From: Pasteurella dagmatis
GTDB taxonomy: Bacteria; Pseudomonadota; Gammaproteobacteria; Enterobacterales; Pasteurellaceae
Length of the DNA: 64,000 nucleotides
Assembly: GCF_900186835.1 (NCBI RefSeq)
Contig: NZ_LT906448.1
Span: 1-64,000 of the forward strand
Direction of reading: 5' to 3'
Shown here: positions 45,125-54,549 of the stretch, piece after piece
How positions within the stretch are numbered: position 1 is the stretch's first letter
Layout of the letters: each line of letters begins with the position of its first letter
Notes under the pieces: model-generated
Told to the model about the DNA's origin: nothing
Seen by the model: only the letters and a program-made list of their open reading frames with translations
The model's database searches: none
Position numbers and translations under genes: made by a program

Positions 45125-45586
45125 CTATACCACAGGTTTTTGTCTATAGAACAGTAAGCCGGGTAATGCTAACCCAAAAACTAATGCACCGAGAATAAAT
45201 CCTGTTTTAATAAAGTTGTCAAATAGCAGTGCTGTGAGTTCATGTGACCAACCTTCGTTATGTACTTGGACCACTGTCAACATTGCTTTATAAGCATAAA
45301 CACCTGGGATCATTGGAATAATTGCAGCGACAGTAAATACTTTTGGATGTGCTAAGTAACGATGAGACAAGTGTACCCCAATAAAACCAATTAATGCAGC
45401 ACCGCAAAAAGTTGCGAACACTAATGGAACATCAAAATGCACTAACAACATACGGAAGCCATGGCCTAAAGCACCTAAAATCGCACAATATTTTAAGGCA
45501 TTAGGTGGAACATTGAACACAAGCGCAAAGCCGACAGCAGGAATGGCAGCAAAAAACATATCGTCTAATAAACTAAATAATAACAT
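45125..45586 (-). CDS. yjjB: Membrane subunit YjjB (ThrE family, C-terminal half)
   Basis: A 153-residue protein with five hydrophobic segments that corresponds to the C-terminal (DUF3815) half of the ThrE exporter; E. coli YjjP and YjjB together export succinate. It has ALIGFIGVHLSHRYLAHPKVF and IIPMIPGVYAYKAM, typical of the half. Its start lies one base after the yjjP stop, a tight coupling. Substrate here is inferred from E. coli only. Confidence 0.88.
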   Translation of the reverse strand: MLLFSLLDDMFFAAIPAVGFALVFNVPPNALKYCAILGALGHGFRMLLVHFDVPLVFATFCGAALIGFIGVHLSHRYLAHPKVFTVAAIIPMIPGVYAYKAMLTVVQVHNEGWSHELTALLFDNFIKTGFILGALVFGLALPGLLFYRQKPVV

Positions 45587-45587
45587 T

Positions 45588-46376
45588 TTATTTTCCCCAT
45601 TCTGTAATGCCTAAAACACTTAGCGCAAAGACAATACCTAGGCATGCGCCAAAAGTTAAAATGGTTGCAATAGCCCAACGAGCAATGCCCATATTAATAT
45701 GCCCTTTTAAAATATCTGCTAATGCATTGATTAAAGGGAAACCTGGTACTAATAACAAGACGCTAGATGCCATTGCTATTTGTGGTTGATTGCCAATATT
45801 ATATTTGAATGAAATCCCCGCAATTAATGTGGCAACAAATGCAGTAATTGAAAATACAATAAGTGGATTGTAGTGGCGTGCTGCAAGTAATTGACGTACA
45901 TACATTGCAATCGCAGCAGCGATAAATGTGATTGATGAAACAAGCGGATCTCCGCCGGATAAATGGGCAAAAGAGGCACAAGATAAGCCGATCATGAATA
46001 CTACAAAATAACGGTTATATTTAAGTGGACGAATACGATCGAGTTTTTCTTTTACTTGGCGAATATCATAAATTTTGTGTTCTGCCGTGATGACAATGCG
46101 TTGAACTTCGGTGACTACCTGCATATTAATTCCTTTATCTTGGTTTTTCCGCACAGTAGTAATGCAATGATTATTATTTAAGGTAGTGAGAATAATTGCA
46201 TTTGGGGTGAGGGCGCATTCAACGCTTTCAATGCCTAGGGCAAGTCCTAATCGATGTGCCATTTGTACGATAACCGCACTTTCTGCGCCGTGTTGTAGCA
46301 ATAATTGAGCAACTTGAATACAAAGACGTGTGACTTCTCTTTGCCGTTCCGTGTCTAAAGGATGTGATGAGTCCAT
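45588..46376 (-). CDS. yjjP: Membrane subunit YjjP (ThrE family, N-terminal half)
   Basis: A 262-residue protein: a cytoplasmic N-terminal part (about residues 1-120, with LLLQHGAESAVIVQMAHRLG) and a five-segment membrane part with LLVPGFPLINALADILKGH near residue 220, the DUF1212 pattern. It is the partner of YjjB and the two are encoded in one unit. A TAGGATTCTTGTT region precedes the ATG. An uptake-like core lies in its 5' part. Confidence 0.88.
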   Translation of the reverse strand: MDSSHPLDTERQREVTRLCIQVAQLLLQHGAESAVIVQMAHRLGLALGIESVECALTPNAIILTTLNNNHCITTVRKNQDKGINMQVVTEVQRIVITAEHKIYDIRQVKEKLDRIRPLKYNRYFVVFMIGLSCASFAHLSGGDPLVSSITFIAAAIAMYVRQLLAARHYNPLIVFSITAFVATLIAGISFKYNIGNQPQIAMASSVLLLVPGFPLINALADILKGHINMGIARWAIATILTFGACLGIVFALSVLGITEWGK

Positions 46377-46532
46377 AACAAGAATCCTACGTAAAAAAGA
46401 AATGTTGTTTATTATATGCCCTTTTAGTAAAAAAAATTTGTTCTAAATCATACAAAGTGCGGTGAAAACTTGATGATTTTTCTAATTATTAGTGATAATT
46501 TACAGATTATTTTTACAAAATTAAGTTATAAA

Positions 46533-47645
46533 ATGCAGAAAATTAAAACTGATAAAACCATTGTTGTGAAATTTGGTACAAGCACCTTAACGCAAGGTAC
46601 AGCCAAATTGAATTTGCCGCATATGATGGAAATTGTGCGCCAATTAGCTCAACTTCATCACGCAGGCTTTCGTTTAGTGATTGTGACCTCTGGAGCGATT
46701 GCAGCAGGTCGTCATTATTTGAATCACCCTCAATTACCCCCAACGATTGCATCTAAACAATTATTGGCTGCGGTAGGGCAAAGCCAGTTAATCCAAACGT
46801 GGGAAAAGTTGTTCGCTATTTATGATATTCATATTGGACAAATCTTATTAACACGTGCGGATATTGAAGATCGTGAACGTTTCCTCAATGCTCGTGATAC
46901 TTTGCATGCGCTACTAGATAATCAGATTATTCCAGTCATTAATGAAAATGATGCAGTAGCTACTTCTGAAATTAAAGTGGGGGATAATGATAATTTATCC
47001 GCATTAGTGGCGATTTTGGTACAAGCGGAACAGCTATATTTATTAACCGATCAACAAGGATTATTTGATAGTGATCCGCGTAAAAATCCAGATGCTAAAT
47101 TGATCACTGAAGTGAGTAAAATTACGGACCATATTCGTTCTATTGCGGGTGGCAGTGGTACAAACCTTGGTACAGGTGGTATGTCAACTAAAATTACTGC
47201 CGCAGATGTTGCAACTCGATCTGGCATTGAAACCATTATTGCCCCAGGTAATCGCTCAAATGTGATTGCTGATTTAGCCTATGGTGAAACTATCGGAACA
47301 AAATTTATTGCTCAGTCTGATCGGCTTGAAAGCCGTAAACAATGGCTTTATGCTGCACCTTCAGCAGGCATTATTACTATTGATGACGGTGCAGAAAGTG
47401 CGGTATTAATTCAGCATAAATCATTATTACCTGCGGGTATTGTTAGTGTAGAAGGGCGTTTCTCTCGTGGCGAAGTTGTGCGTATTCGTACTAAAGGTGG
47501 CAAAGATATTGCTTTAGGTATGCCACGTTATAACAGCGATGCATTGAGCTTAATCAAAGGCAAAAAGTCACAAGATATTGAACAAATTCTTGGTTATGAG
47601 TATGGTTCAGTTGCGGTACATCGTGATGATATGATCGTCTTGTAA
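46533..47645 (+). CDS. proB: Glutamate 5-kinase
   Basis: ProB phosphorylates glutamate in the first step of proline synthesis. The 370-residue protein has an N-terminal amino-acid-kinase domain ([43 protein letters not shown] split near residues 135-155, GTGGMSTKI) and a C-terminal PUA domain (about residues 280-370). I chose the ATG at 46533, which matches the family length; the in-frame ATG at 46470 would add 21 unlikely residues. Its stop codon TAA falls in the first unit of a 9-bp repeat array. Confidence 0.93.
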   Translation: MQKIKTDKTIVVKFGTSTLTQGTAKLNLPHMMEIVRQLAQLHHAGFRLVIVTSGAIAAGRHYLNHPQLPPTIASKQLLAAVGQSQLIQTWEKLFAIYDIHIGQILLTRADIEDRERFLNARDTLHALLDNQIIPVINENDAVATSEIKVGDNDNLSALVAILVQAEQLYLLTDQQGLFDSDPRKNPDAKLITEVSKITDHIRSIAGGSGTNLGTGGMSTKITAADVATRSGIETIIAPGNRSNVIADLAYGETIGTKFIAQSDRLESRKQWLYAAPSAGIITIDDGAESAVLIQHKSLLPAGIVSVEGRFSRGEVVRIRTKGGKDIALGMPRYNSDALSLIKGKKSQDIEQILGYEYGSVAVHRDDMIVL

Positions 47646-47783
47646 AAGTTGTAAAAGTTGTAAAAGTTGTAAAAGTTGTAAAAGTTGTAAAGGTTGTAAA
47701 GGTTGTAAAGGTTGTAAAAGTTGTAAAGGTTGTAAAAGTTGTAAAGGTTGTAAAAGTTGTAAAGGTTGTAAAAGTTGTAAGAG
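47640..47783 (+). repeat. Tandem 9-bp repeat array between proB and a lipoprotein gene
   Basis: Fifteen perfect 9-base units in two variants, TTGTAAAAG and TTGTAAAGG, run from 47640 to 47774, followed by a degenerate sixteenth unit TTGTAAGAG. Five copies of the first variant are followed by three of the second, then the variants alternate. The array begins in the last codons of proB and ends at the AGGAG ribosome site of the lipoprotein gene. Each unit has TAA in the proB frame. The unit length is a multiple of three, so copy changes would not shift a frame; they would change the spacing from any upstream promoter. Confidence 0.97.
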
Positions 47784-47791
47784 GAGTAAAA

Positions 47792-48118
47792 ATGAAAGTA
47801 ATTAAGTTATGTGCATTTGGGTTAATTACTCTCGTAATGGCAGGGTGTGTACAAAGTTCAGGCACATCTTATCAACGAATTGAAGCGCGTAAACCGTTTA
47901 ATGTGACAAGTAGCGAAAAACGGATTAATACAGTGGAATGTTTAGATAATGATGACTGGTATTTAGACGGTTATAGAGTAGGAAAATCATTCCGTGAACA
48001 TAAACAAAAATTACTTTCACAACGTAAAACTTATTGTGAAGAGCAAACCAAGCAGCCAGTGCCAGATCGATTTTTAATCTCGTGGGAAAATGCTTATAAG
48101 CGAGGTTCAAAAGCTTAA
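47792..48118 (+). CDS. Lipoprotein of unknown function
   Basis: A 108-residue exported lipoprotein with a lipobox VMAGC (Cys about residue 19) and a Cys/Arg/Lys-rich mature part ([29 protein letters not shown]) split over residues 50-90. AGAGGAG just upstream of the ATG is a strong ribosome site that overlaps the end of the 9-bp repeat array. It probably shares the proB transcript. I do not recognise a named family. It is followed by a terminator of two inverted uptake sequences. Confidence 0.78.
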   Translation: MKVIKLCAFGLITLVMAGCVQSSGTSYQRIEARKPFNVTSSEKRINTVECLDNDDWYLDGYRVGKSFREHKQKLLSQRKTYCEEQTKQPVPDRFLISWENAYKRGSKA

Positions 48119-48123
48119 CAAAT

Positions 48124-48157
48124 AAAAAAGTGCGGTAAAAATCACCGCACTTTTTTT
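48124..48157. terminator. Bidirectional terminator from two inverted uptake sequences (lipoprotein/fklB)
   Basis: AAAAAAGTGCGGT (48124-48136) pairs with ACCGCACTTTTTTT (48144-48157). It lies between convergent lipoprotein and fklB genes and has A and T runs on either side. Confidence 0.9.
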
Positions 48158-48168
48158 ATGTTTCATTA

Positions 48169-48801
48169 TTAAAGAATATCTAATAATTCAACTTCAAATA
48201 CTAATGTACTGAACGGAGGAATTGAGGCACCTGCACCACGCTCGCCGTAAGCAAGGTTGTGAGGGATGATTAAGCGCCATTTTGAACCTACTGGCATCAT
48301 TGATAATGCTTCAATCCAACCTGCAATGACTCCATTTACTGGGAATTCAGCTGGTTGACCACGTTTTACAGAGCTATCAAAGACTGTACCATCGATTAAT
48401 GTACCAGTGTAATGAACTCGTACTTTGTCTTCACGAGCAGGCACTTTACCATTACCTTCTACTAACACTTCATATTGTAAACCTGACTCAGTGGTTTTAA
48501 CTCCGCTTTTTTGTGCATTTTCTGCTAAGAATTGTTTGCCCGCAGCTTCAATTTCTTTGAATTGTGCTTGTTGCGCTTCAGCTGCTTGTTGCTGTAATGT
48601 TTGTAACGCTTGACCTACTTCGTTTAACTCAAGTGCTGGTGCATTTTGATTTAATACATCAAAAATACCTTTTGCTACAGCTTCAGCCGTCACATCAAGT
48701 TGGCTTTCTAATAATTGCTGACCGATTTGTAAACCGATACCATAGCTACCTTTTGCTGAAAGGCTTTCTAATGACACTTGGTCAAAAAATTGTTTACTCA
48801 T
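48169..48801 (-). CDS. fklB: FKBP-type peptidyl-prolyl isomerase FklB
   Basis: A 210-residue cytoplasmic FKBP22-type isomerase without a signal peptide. It has an N-terminal dimerisation part ([15 protein letters not shown] and coiled-coil helices to about residue 90) and a C-terminal FKBP domain with [37 protein letters not shown] and [14 protein letters not shown]. An AGGAAAAACA ribosome site precedes the ATG. It is convergent with the lipoprotein and follows psd on the same strand. Confidence 0.92.
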   Translation of the reverse strand: MSKQFFDQVSLESLSAKGSYGIGLQIGQQLLESQLDVTAEAVAKGIFDVLNQNAPALELNEVGQALQTLQQQAAEAQQAQFKEIEAAGKQFLAENAQKSGVKTTESGLQYEVLVEGNGKVPAREDKVRVHYTGTLIDGTVFDSSVKRGQPAEFPVNGVIAGWIEALSMMPVGSKWRLIIPHNLAYGERGAGASIPPFSTLVFEVELLDIL

Positions 48802-48842
48802 TGTTTTTCCTATTGTTTCTATTGTAGTTAAATAATTAAGAA

Positions 48843-49703
48843 TTATTTTTTATGTGCAAGAATTTCACCCATACGCACAGGGCTATCCACTTGCAAATGA
48901 TCCGCCAGTTGCACACGATCTTTTTCAAATAAATTGATTACTGTAGAGCCTAATTGGAATGCGCCCATTTCTTGACCCTTGATTAATTTGACCGCACTTT
49001 CCCCCTCGTAAGTCCAAGTCGTGATTTCATTTGGACGAGGTGGATTAATCACGCCAGCCCACACAGTACTCATACTTGCTGTAATCGTTGCACCCACTAA
49101 AATTTGTACCATCGTACCAAATTCAGTATCAAATACGCAGATTACACGTTCATTGCGAGCAAATAAGTTTGGTACGTGCTCAGCTAAAAATGGATTGACT
49201 GAGAATAAATCGCCTGGTACATAAATCATTTTGCGTAAAATAGCATCACAAGGGATATGTACCCTGTGATAATCACGTGGTGATAGGTAAGTCGTGACAA
49301 ATTCACCGTTTTTGAACTGATTTGTTAATGTTTCATCGCCTGCTAATAAATCGCTCAAGCTGAAATAATGACCTTTAGCTTGTAGTAATAAATCATTGTC
49401 GATATGACCGATTTGGCTAATGTGCCCATCCGCGGGTAAGCAAAGCGCAGTCGGATTTTGATTAATTGGACGAGCATTTTCCGCTAATTGTCGGATAAAG
49501 AATTCATTGAAGCTTGCATAATCATTAAAGTTCGGTTTTGCCGCTTCACTCATATCCACATTGTATTTTTTTGCAAATAATTTAATCACAAAATGCGTTA
49601 CTACTCCCCATTGTTGTTTGGCAAACCAACCGGCAATTTGTGTTAAATAAAGTTGTGGCATAACATATTGAAAGGCAATTTTAATACGTTGCCAATAACT
49701 CAT
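48843..49703 (-). CDS. psd: Phosphatidylserine decarboxylase proenzyme
   Basis: Psd converts phosphatidylserine to phosphatidylethanolamine, the main phospholipid, at the inner membrane. The protein has [16 protein letters not shown] near residue 65 and the LGST self-cleavage motif in [14 protein letters not shown] near residue 245, where Gly-Ser cleavage makes the pyruvoyl cofactor. I chose the ATG at 49703 (MSYWQRIK) by family length; a second in-frame ATG at 49730 lacks a ribosome site. It is divergent from bioA. Confidence 0.93.
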   Translation of the reverse strand: MSYWQRIKIAFQYVMPQLYLTQIAGWFAKQQWGVVTHFVIKLFAKKYNVDMSEAAKPNFNDYASFNEFFIRQLAENARPINQNPTALCLPADGHISQIGHIDNDLLLQAKGHYFSLSDLLAGDETLTNQFKNGEFVTTYLSPRDYHRVHIPCDAILRKMIYVPGDLFSVNPFLAEHVPNLFARNERVICVFDTEFGTMVQILVGATITASMSTVWAGVINPPRPNEITTWTYEGESAVKLIKGQEMGAFQLGSTVINLFEKDRVQLADHLQVDSPVRMGEILAHKK

Positions 49704-49809
49704 TTTTTCTTTTTTTCCTAATATATTCATAGTGATAAATCATCTTTTTAAGTTAGAATAACAGGCTTAAATAGCCAAATGCTCGGCGATTATAACAAGT
49801 TATTACGTT

Positions 49810-49858
49810 TATGTAAGTATTTGCGTGAATTTACGCAGTATTACCGCAAGATTACATA
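49810..49858. repeat. Nested inverted repeat upstream of bioA
   Basis: TATGTAA (49810-49816) and TTACATA (49852-49858) form outer arms, TTGCG (49821-49825) and CGCAA (49845-49849) inner arms, and GCGT/ACGC (49823-49826 with 49833-49836) an alternative hairpin. It lies 25 bases before the bioA start. It does not match the E. coli BirA operator I know. Confidence 0.4.
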
Positions 49859-49882
49859 GTAGCGAAAAACATAGGTGAAGTA

Positions 49883-51190
49883 ATGGACGAACAACAACTT
49901 TTAGCACTTGATCAGCAACATATTTGGCATCCTTATGCGGCAGTTAATTCAACAATGCCTTTATTTGCGGTAGAGCGTGCAGAAGGCGTATATATCCAAT
50001 TAAAGAATGGCAAGAAACTCATTGATGGTATGTCTTCTTGGTGGTCAGCAATTCATGGTTACAATCATCCTCGTTTAAACCAAGCAGCTATCCATCAGAT
50101 CAATGAAATGAGTCATATTATGTTTGGTGGATTTACTCATCAACCTGCGGTTGAACTTGCACAACAGTTAGTTAATATTTTACCTTCAGGTCTAGATAAA
50201 ATCTTTTTTGCAGACAGCGGATCGGTAGCGGTCGAAGTAGCAATGAAAATGGCAGTACAATATCAGCAAGCAAAAGGCGAAACTCAACGTCATAAATTCG
50301 CTACAATTCGCTCGGGTTATCATGGTGATACTTGGCACGCAATGTCAGTCTGTGATCCTGTTACTGGAATGCATAGTCTGTTTGCTAAAGGCTTACCTAT
50401 GCAGTATTTTTTACCGCAGCCGAGAGTGAAATTTGGAGAACCGTGGCAACAAAGTGCGGTACAACCTTTAAAAGATTTATTTGAACAGCATAGTCATGAA
50501 ATTGCAGGTTTGATTTTGGAGCCGATTGTGCAAGGTGCTGGTGGAATGTATTTCTATTCGCCAGATTATTTAGTGCAAGCTAAAGCGTTGTGTAAAGAAT
50601 ATGGCATTTTGTTGATTTTTGATGAAATAGCCACGGGATTTGGGAGAACAGGTAAATTATTCGCTTGTGAACATGCTAATATCATTCCAGATATTATGTG
50701 CATTGGCAAAGCGCTAACAGGTGGTTATCTCACCTTATCTGCGACTATAACTAATCAAGTGGTGGCAGAAACGATTTGTTCTGGCGAGGCAAAATACTTT
50801 ATGCACGGTCCAACTTTTATGGCAAATCCATTAGCTTGTGCCATAGCGGCAGAAAGCATCAAATTGTTATTAGAAAGTCCTTGGCAGCAAAATATTCAGC
50901 GCATAGAGCAACAATTGCAACAAGAATTAGCACAAGCAAAAGCATTAGATTGTGTTGCAGAAGTGCGTGTTTTAGGGGCGATAGGAGTCATTGAAATGAA
51001 ATCGCCCGTCAATATGGCAAGTTTGCAGCCTCGTTTTGTTGAAAATGGCGTTTGGGTGCGCCCATTTGGTAAATTAGTCTATTTAATGCCACCTTATATT
51101 ATTTCATCTGCACAACTCTCTCAGTTGATTCAAGGTACAATCAACAGCCTGAAACAAGAATATCTGCAAGAGGAAACGGGCAATGCATGA
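49883..51190 (+). CDS. bioA: Adenosylmethionine-8-amino-7-oxononanoate aminotransferase
   Basis: BioA makes 7,8-diaminononanoate using SAM as amino donor. The 435-residue PLP enzyme has [11 protein letters not shown] near residue 152, the phosphate-cup-type [24 protein letters not shown] split around residue 250, and the Schiff-base Lys in [16 protein letters not shown] near residue 278. It is the first gene of the bioA-F-G-C-D cluster and overlaps bioF by eight bases. A nested inverted repeat lies just upstream. Confidence 0.95.
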   Translation: MDEQQLLALDQQHIWHPYAAVNSTMPLFAVERAEGVYIQLKNGKKLIDGMSSWWSAIHGYNHPRLNQAAIHQINEMSHIMFGGFTHQPAVELAQQLVNILPSGLDKIFFADSGSVAVEVAMKMAVQYQQAKGETQRHKFATIRSGYHGDTWHAMSVCDPVTGMHSLFAKGLPMQYFLPQPRVKFGEPWQQSAVQPLKDLFEQHSHEIAGLILEPIVQGAGGMYFYSPDYLVQAKALCKEYGILLIFDEIATGFGRTGKLFACEHANIIPDIMCIGKALTGGYLTLSATITNQVVAETICSGEAKYFMHGPTFMANPLACAIAAESIKLLLESPWQQNIQRIEQQLQQELAQAKALDCVAEVRVLGAIGVIEMKSPVNMASLQPRFVENGVWVRPFGKLVYLMPPYIISSAQLSQLIQGTINSLKQEYLQEETGNA

Positions 51191-52346
51191 TAATTATCTG
51201 CGACATTTAGATGCTTTAAAAGAGCAAAATCAATTTCGACAGCTACCTCAATTAATTCATCAAGGGCGATTTATTCAGCGAGAGGGAAAAACAATGCTGA
51301 ATATGTCCTCTAATGATTATTTAGGCTTAGCTAATAATCAAGCATTGCGCCACGCTTTTTTGAATCAGTATCAAGAGCAGCTGCCTGCATTTACTTCTTC
51401 CTCATCCCGTTTATTGACGGGTTCTTTCCCAATTTATGATGAGCTTGAAAGTCTAATGGCGAGAGCTTTTAGGCGAGAAAGTGCGTTACTGTTTAATAGT
51501 GGATATCACGCCAATATTGGTATCTTACCGGCATTGTCAGATAACAAAACATTAATCATTGCAGATAAGCTAGTGCATGCCAGTATGATTGATGGCATTC
51601 GTTTGGCACAATGTGATTTTTTACGTTTTCGCCATAATGATTACGAACACCTCGAGCAAATTTTGCAAAAAAATCACCGCTCTTTTGAGCGTATTATCAT
51701 TGTGACCGAAAGCGTATTCAGTATGGACGGCGATTGTGTGGATCTGACTAGGCTAGTAGCACTAAAACAGCAATTTAGCCAAGTGATGTTGTATGTGGAT
51801 GAAGCACATGCTATCGGAGTGTATGGTGAAAATGGTTTAGGTATCGCAGAACAACAAGGTTGCATTGATGAGATTGATATTTTAGTCGGTACTTTTGGCA
51901 AAGCATTGGCTTCAATGGGCGCTTATGTGGTTTGTGATCAAGTGCTCAAAGATTATTTTGTTAATAAAATGCGATCGCTGATTTTTTCCACTGCATTGCC
52001 GCCATTTAATATCGCTTGGACCCATTTTTTGTTCCAACAATTGCCTAGTTTAAAAGCAGAGCGAACACATCTTGCCATGTTAAGTCAGTATTTACGCAAT
52101 GCAATTGTGAACATTTTTGATACTAAAATGCCGAGTGAAAGTTGTATCGTACCTTATATTCTTGGTGATAATGAATTGACTATCAAAACAGCCCAACACT
52201 TGCAACAGCAGGGGTATTATTGCTTACCTATCCGTCCGCCAACAGTGCCTAAAGGCACATCACGCATTCGCTTTTCTCTTACAGCAGATATGCAACTCGC
52301 TGAGGTGGATCAATTAATTGCTTGTTTACAGGATTTAGCCGTATGA
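51183..52346 (+). CDS. bioF: 8-amino-7-oxononanoate synthase
   Basis: BioF condenses pimeloyl-ACP (or -CoA) with alanine to 8-amino-7-oxononanoate. The 387-residue PLP alpha-oxoamine synthase has [12 protein letters not shown] near residue 40, [15 protein letters not shown], and the Schiff-base Lys in [13 protein letters not shown] near residue 239. Its ATG is in the last codons of bioA and its stop TGA overlaps the bioG ATG (ATGA), so translation is coupled along the operon. Confidence 0.94.
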   Translation: MHDNYLRHLDALKEQNQFRQLPQLIHQGRFIQREGKTMLNMSSNDYLGLANNQALRHAFLNQYQEQLPAFTSSSSRLLTGSFPIYDELESLMARAFRRESALLFNSGYHANIGILPALSDNKTLIIADKLVHASMIDGIRLAQCDFLRFRHNDYEHLEQILQKNHRSFERIIIVTESVFSMDGDCVDLTRLVALKQQFSQVMLYVDEAHAIGVYGENGLGIAEQQGCIDEIDILVGTFGKALASMGAYVVCDQVLKDYFVNKMRSLIFSTALPPFNIAWTHFLFQQLPSLKAERTHLAMLSQYLRNAIVNIFDTKMPSESCIVPYILGDNELTIKTAQHLQQQGYYCLPIRPPTVPKGTSRIRFSLTADMQLAEVDQLIACLQDLAV

Positions 52347-52990
52347 AAACAGAATATCTTCGACGCGCAGGAGAAAATCTAATTGTTTACTTTGCAGGTT
52401 GGGGCACAGCTCCGAGCGTAGTAGAACATCTTTCTCTGCCAGAAAATTACGATTTATTGATCTGCTATGACTATCAAGATTTGAATTGTGATTTTGACTT
52501 TTCCGTTTATCATCACATTCGTGTAGTTGCATGGTCAATGGGTGTTTGGGTCGCTGAGCGTGTAATGCAAGGTTATCGTTTGTTATCAGCCACTGCGATT
52601 AATGGTACAGGGAATCCTTGCCACGATAAGTTTGGCATTCCTGAAATGATTTTTACCGGGACGTTAAATGGTCTGAATGAGGAAAATCGTCATAAATTTG
52701 AACGGCGTATTTGTGGCTCTAAAAGTGCATTAAATAATTATCAACAGTTGGCACAACGTCCAACCCTAGACGAAATTCATGCAGAATTAACCGCACTTTA
52801 TGCTTTTTTACAGCAAGATCATCGCACTGATTTGATCCAGTGGACAAAAGCCATTGTGGCATCAAAGGATAAGATTTTCCCAGTACAAAATCAGAGAACT
52901 TATTGGAAAGAGCGTTGTACCATCTGCGAAATTGAAGGTGAACATTTAGTGTTTCCACTCTTTTCTCATTGGCAAGAATGTTGGCTGTGA
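52343..52990 (+). CDS. bioG: Pimeloyl-ACP methyl ester esterase BioG
   Basis: BioG removes the methyl ester from pimeloyl-ACP methyl ester, ending the pimeloyl stage of biotin synthesis, as BioH does in E. coli. The protein is an alpha/beta hydrolase with the nucleophile motif [14 protein letters not shown] (W-S-M-G-V) near residue 70, an Asp in the KIFP region and a His near the C-terminus (EGEHLVF). I chose the ATG at 52343, which overlaps the bioF stop by four bases, over the upstream in-frame start. It lies next to bioC, as expected. Confidence 0.9.
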   Translation: MKTEYLRRAGENLIVYFAGWGTAPSVVEHLSLPENYDLLICYDYQDLNCDFDFSVYHHIRVVAWSMGVWVAERVMQGYRLLSATAINGTGNPCHDKFGIPEMIFTGTLNGLNEENRHKFERRICGSKSALNNYQQLAQRPTLDEIHAELTALYAFLQQDHRTDLIQWTKAIVASKDKIFPVQNQRTYWKERCTICEIEGEHLVFPLFSHWQECWL

Positions 52991-52992
52991 CT

Positions 52993-53748
52993 ATGCAACA
53001 TATTGATAAAAGATTAATCAAGCGACGTTTTTCATCCGCAGTGTTGGATTACGATCAACAGGCAACCGCTCAACAAATGATTCATCAACGGCTAATTAGT
53101 TTATTAGCACAAATACAGCATAGACATTTTGCTGATGTGTTAGAAATTGGTTGTGGCACGGGCGGATTGACGAAATTATTAATGCAATATTTGCAGGCAG
53201 AATATTGGGAGCTTAATGATCTCTGCGATATGCAGGCTCATTTGCAAGAATATCTACCTAAACCTTTTCAATTCCATTGTGGTGATGCGGAAACGCTTTC
53301 ATTTGAGAAAAAATATGATTTGATTGCTAGTGCATCAGTAGTACAGTGGTTTGCTGATAAAGCGGGGTTTATAGAGCGGAGTACTTTATGGTTAAAAAAG
53401 CATGGATTTTTATTGTTCAGTACATTTACTTCCAATAATTTAAAACAGATTAAGACTCTCACTGGTGTAGGGTTAAACTACCCAACTATTGATGATTGGA
53501 AAGGCTGGTTAAGTCCTAAATTTGAGATTTTAACTTTGGAGCAATCAGAAATTGTCTTGTATTTCGAAGATCCTTTGGCGGTGCTAAAGCACTTAAAACA
53601 AACAGGTGTTACAGCTACGCAACAACAAGGTTGGACAAAAGGCCAATTGCAAGTATTCTGCCAACAATACCAGCAAAATTACACTAATTCGCAGCAAAAA
53701 ATTGAGCTGACTTATTCGCCATTATACATATTAGCGCGTTTAAAATAA
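52993..53748 (+). CDS. bioC: Malonyl-ACP O-methyltransferase BioC
   Basis: BioC methylates malonyl-ACP so that fatty-acid synthase extends it to pimeloyl-ACP methyl ester. The protein has MQHIDKRLIKRRFSSAVLDYDQQATAQ at its start, the SAM motif VLEIGCGTGGLTKLL near residue 47, and a C-terminal half rich in aromatic residues as in the family. I chose the ATG at 52993, two bases after the bioG stop; in-frame ATG and TTG starts at 52978 and 52969 are possible. It is coupled to bioG. Confidence 0.9.
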   Translation: MQHIDKRLIKRRFSSAVLDYDQQATAQQMIHQRLISLLAQIQHRHFADVLEIGCGTGGLTKLLMQYLQAEYWELNDLCDMQAHLQEYLPKPFQFHCGDAETLSFEKKYDLIASASVVQWFADKAGFIERSTLWLKKHGFLLFSTFTSNNLKQIKTLTGVGLNYPTIDDWKGWLSPKFEILTLEQSEIVLYFEDPLAVLKHLKQTGVTATQQQGWTKGQLQVFCQQYQQNYTNSQQKIELTYSPLYILARLK

Positions 53749-53768
53749 CAAACTTGACAGGAAGAAAA

Positions 53769-54413
53769 ATGACAGCAACTGTTTTATTTGTGACAGGTAT
53801 TGATACCGATATTGGTAAAAGCATCGTAACAGGTTGGTATGCCAAAAAATTAATGCAACAAGGTGCGCGAGTTATTACTCAAAAAATAATCCAAACAGGT
53901 TGCCAGGGCATCGCTGAAGATTTATTGATTCACCGTAAAATACAAGGGATTGATCTGACTGAAGAAGATAGAAATGGGGTGACTTGCCCTTATGTGTTTA
54001 GTTATCCTTGTTCACCGCATTTAGCTGCAAAATTAGAGCAGCGTGAGATTGATGACAAAAAAATCGAAAAATACACCGCACTTTTAAGTGAAAAATATGA
54101 TTATGTACTGTTAGAAGGTGCTGGTGGCTTATGTGTACCCTATAACGAGGAAAAAACTACTTTAGACTATATTGCTGAACAACAATATCCTGTGATTTTA
54201 GTTACTTCTGGTAAGTTAGGGAGTATTAATCATACCTTATTGAATTTACAAATACTTCACTCCAAAAGTATAAAAATTCATTCAGTAATATATAATCTGC
54301 ATCCAAAAACAGATGAAATTATTAGTCAAGAAACAGAGGCTTTTTTACGCCAATATTTAGCCAAGAATCACCCTCAAACACAATTTGAAATAATTAATTT
54401 TATCGAAATGTAA
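53769..54413 (+). CDS. bioD: Dethiobiotin synthetase
   Basis: BioD closes the ureido ring of dethiobiotin with CO2 and ATP. The 214-residue P-loop protein has FVTGIDTDIGKSIVTGW near residue 5 (modified Walker A), VITQKIIQTG, and LLEGAGGLCVPY near residue 113. I chose the ATG at 53769, which has an AGGAAGAAAA ribosome site; the in-frame start at 53754 is less likely. It is the last gene of the biotin cluster; bioB is not in the window. Confidence 0.93.
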   Translation: MTATVLFVTGIDTDIGKSIVTGWYAKKLMQQGARVITQKIIQTGCQGIAEDLLIHRKIQGIDLTEEDRNGVTCPYVFSYPCSPHLAAKLEQREIDDKKIEKYTALLSEKYDYVLLEGAGGLCVPYNEEKTTLDYIAEQQYPVILVTSGKLGSINHTLLNLQILHSKSIKIHSVIYNLHPKTDEIISQETEAFLRQYLAKNHPQTQFEIINFIEM

Positions 54414-54549
54414 AACTCACCTAAAAAAGCAAAATGGCACTTGAAATGGAGTGTCTTTTTTCCTAAGATGGAGATGCTCTTATTAAGATGTAAGAGAGTT
54501 AAGTTGTATTGTCAATTTATTTGTCTTAACTTTAATAAGGAATCACATA

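Noticed and set aside
47640-47783. 9-bp array as a CRISPR array
   Set aside because: Units are contiguous without spacers and no cas gene is in the window.
47554-47865. Minus-strand frame coding a long TFTTFT repeat
   Set aside because: It is the complement of the 9-bp noncoding array and proB; open only because the unit is a multiple of three. No ribosome site.
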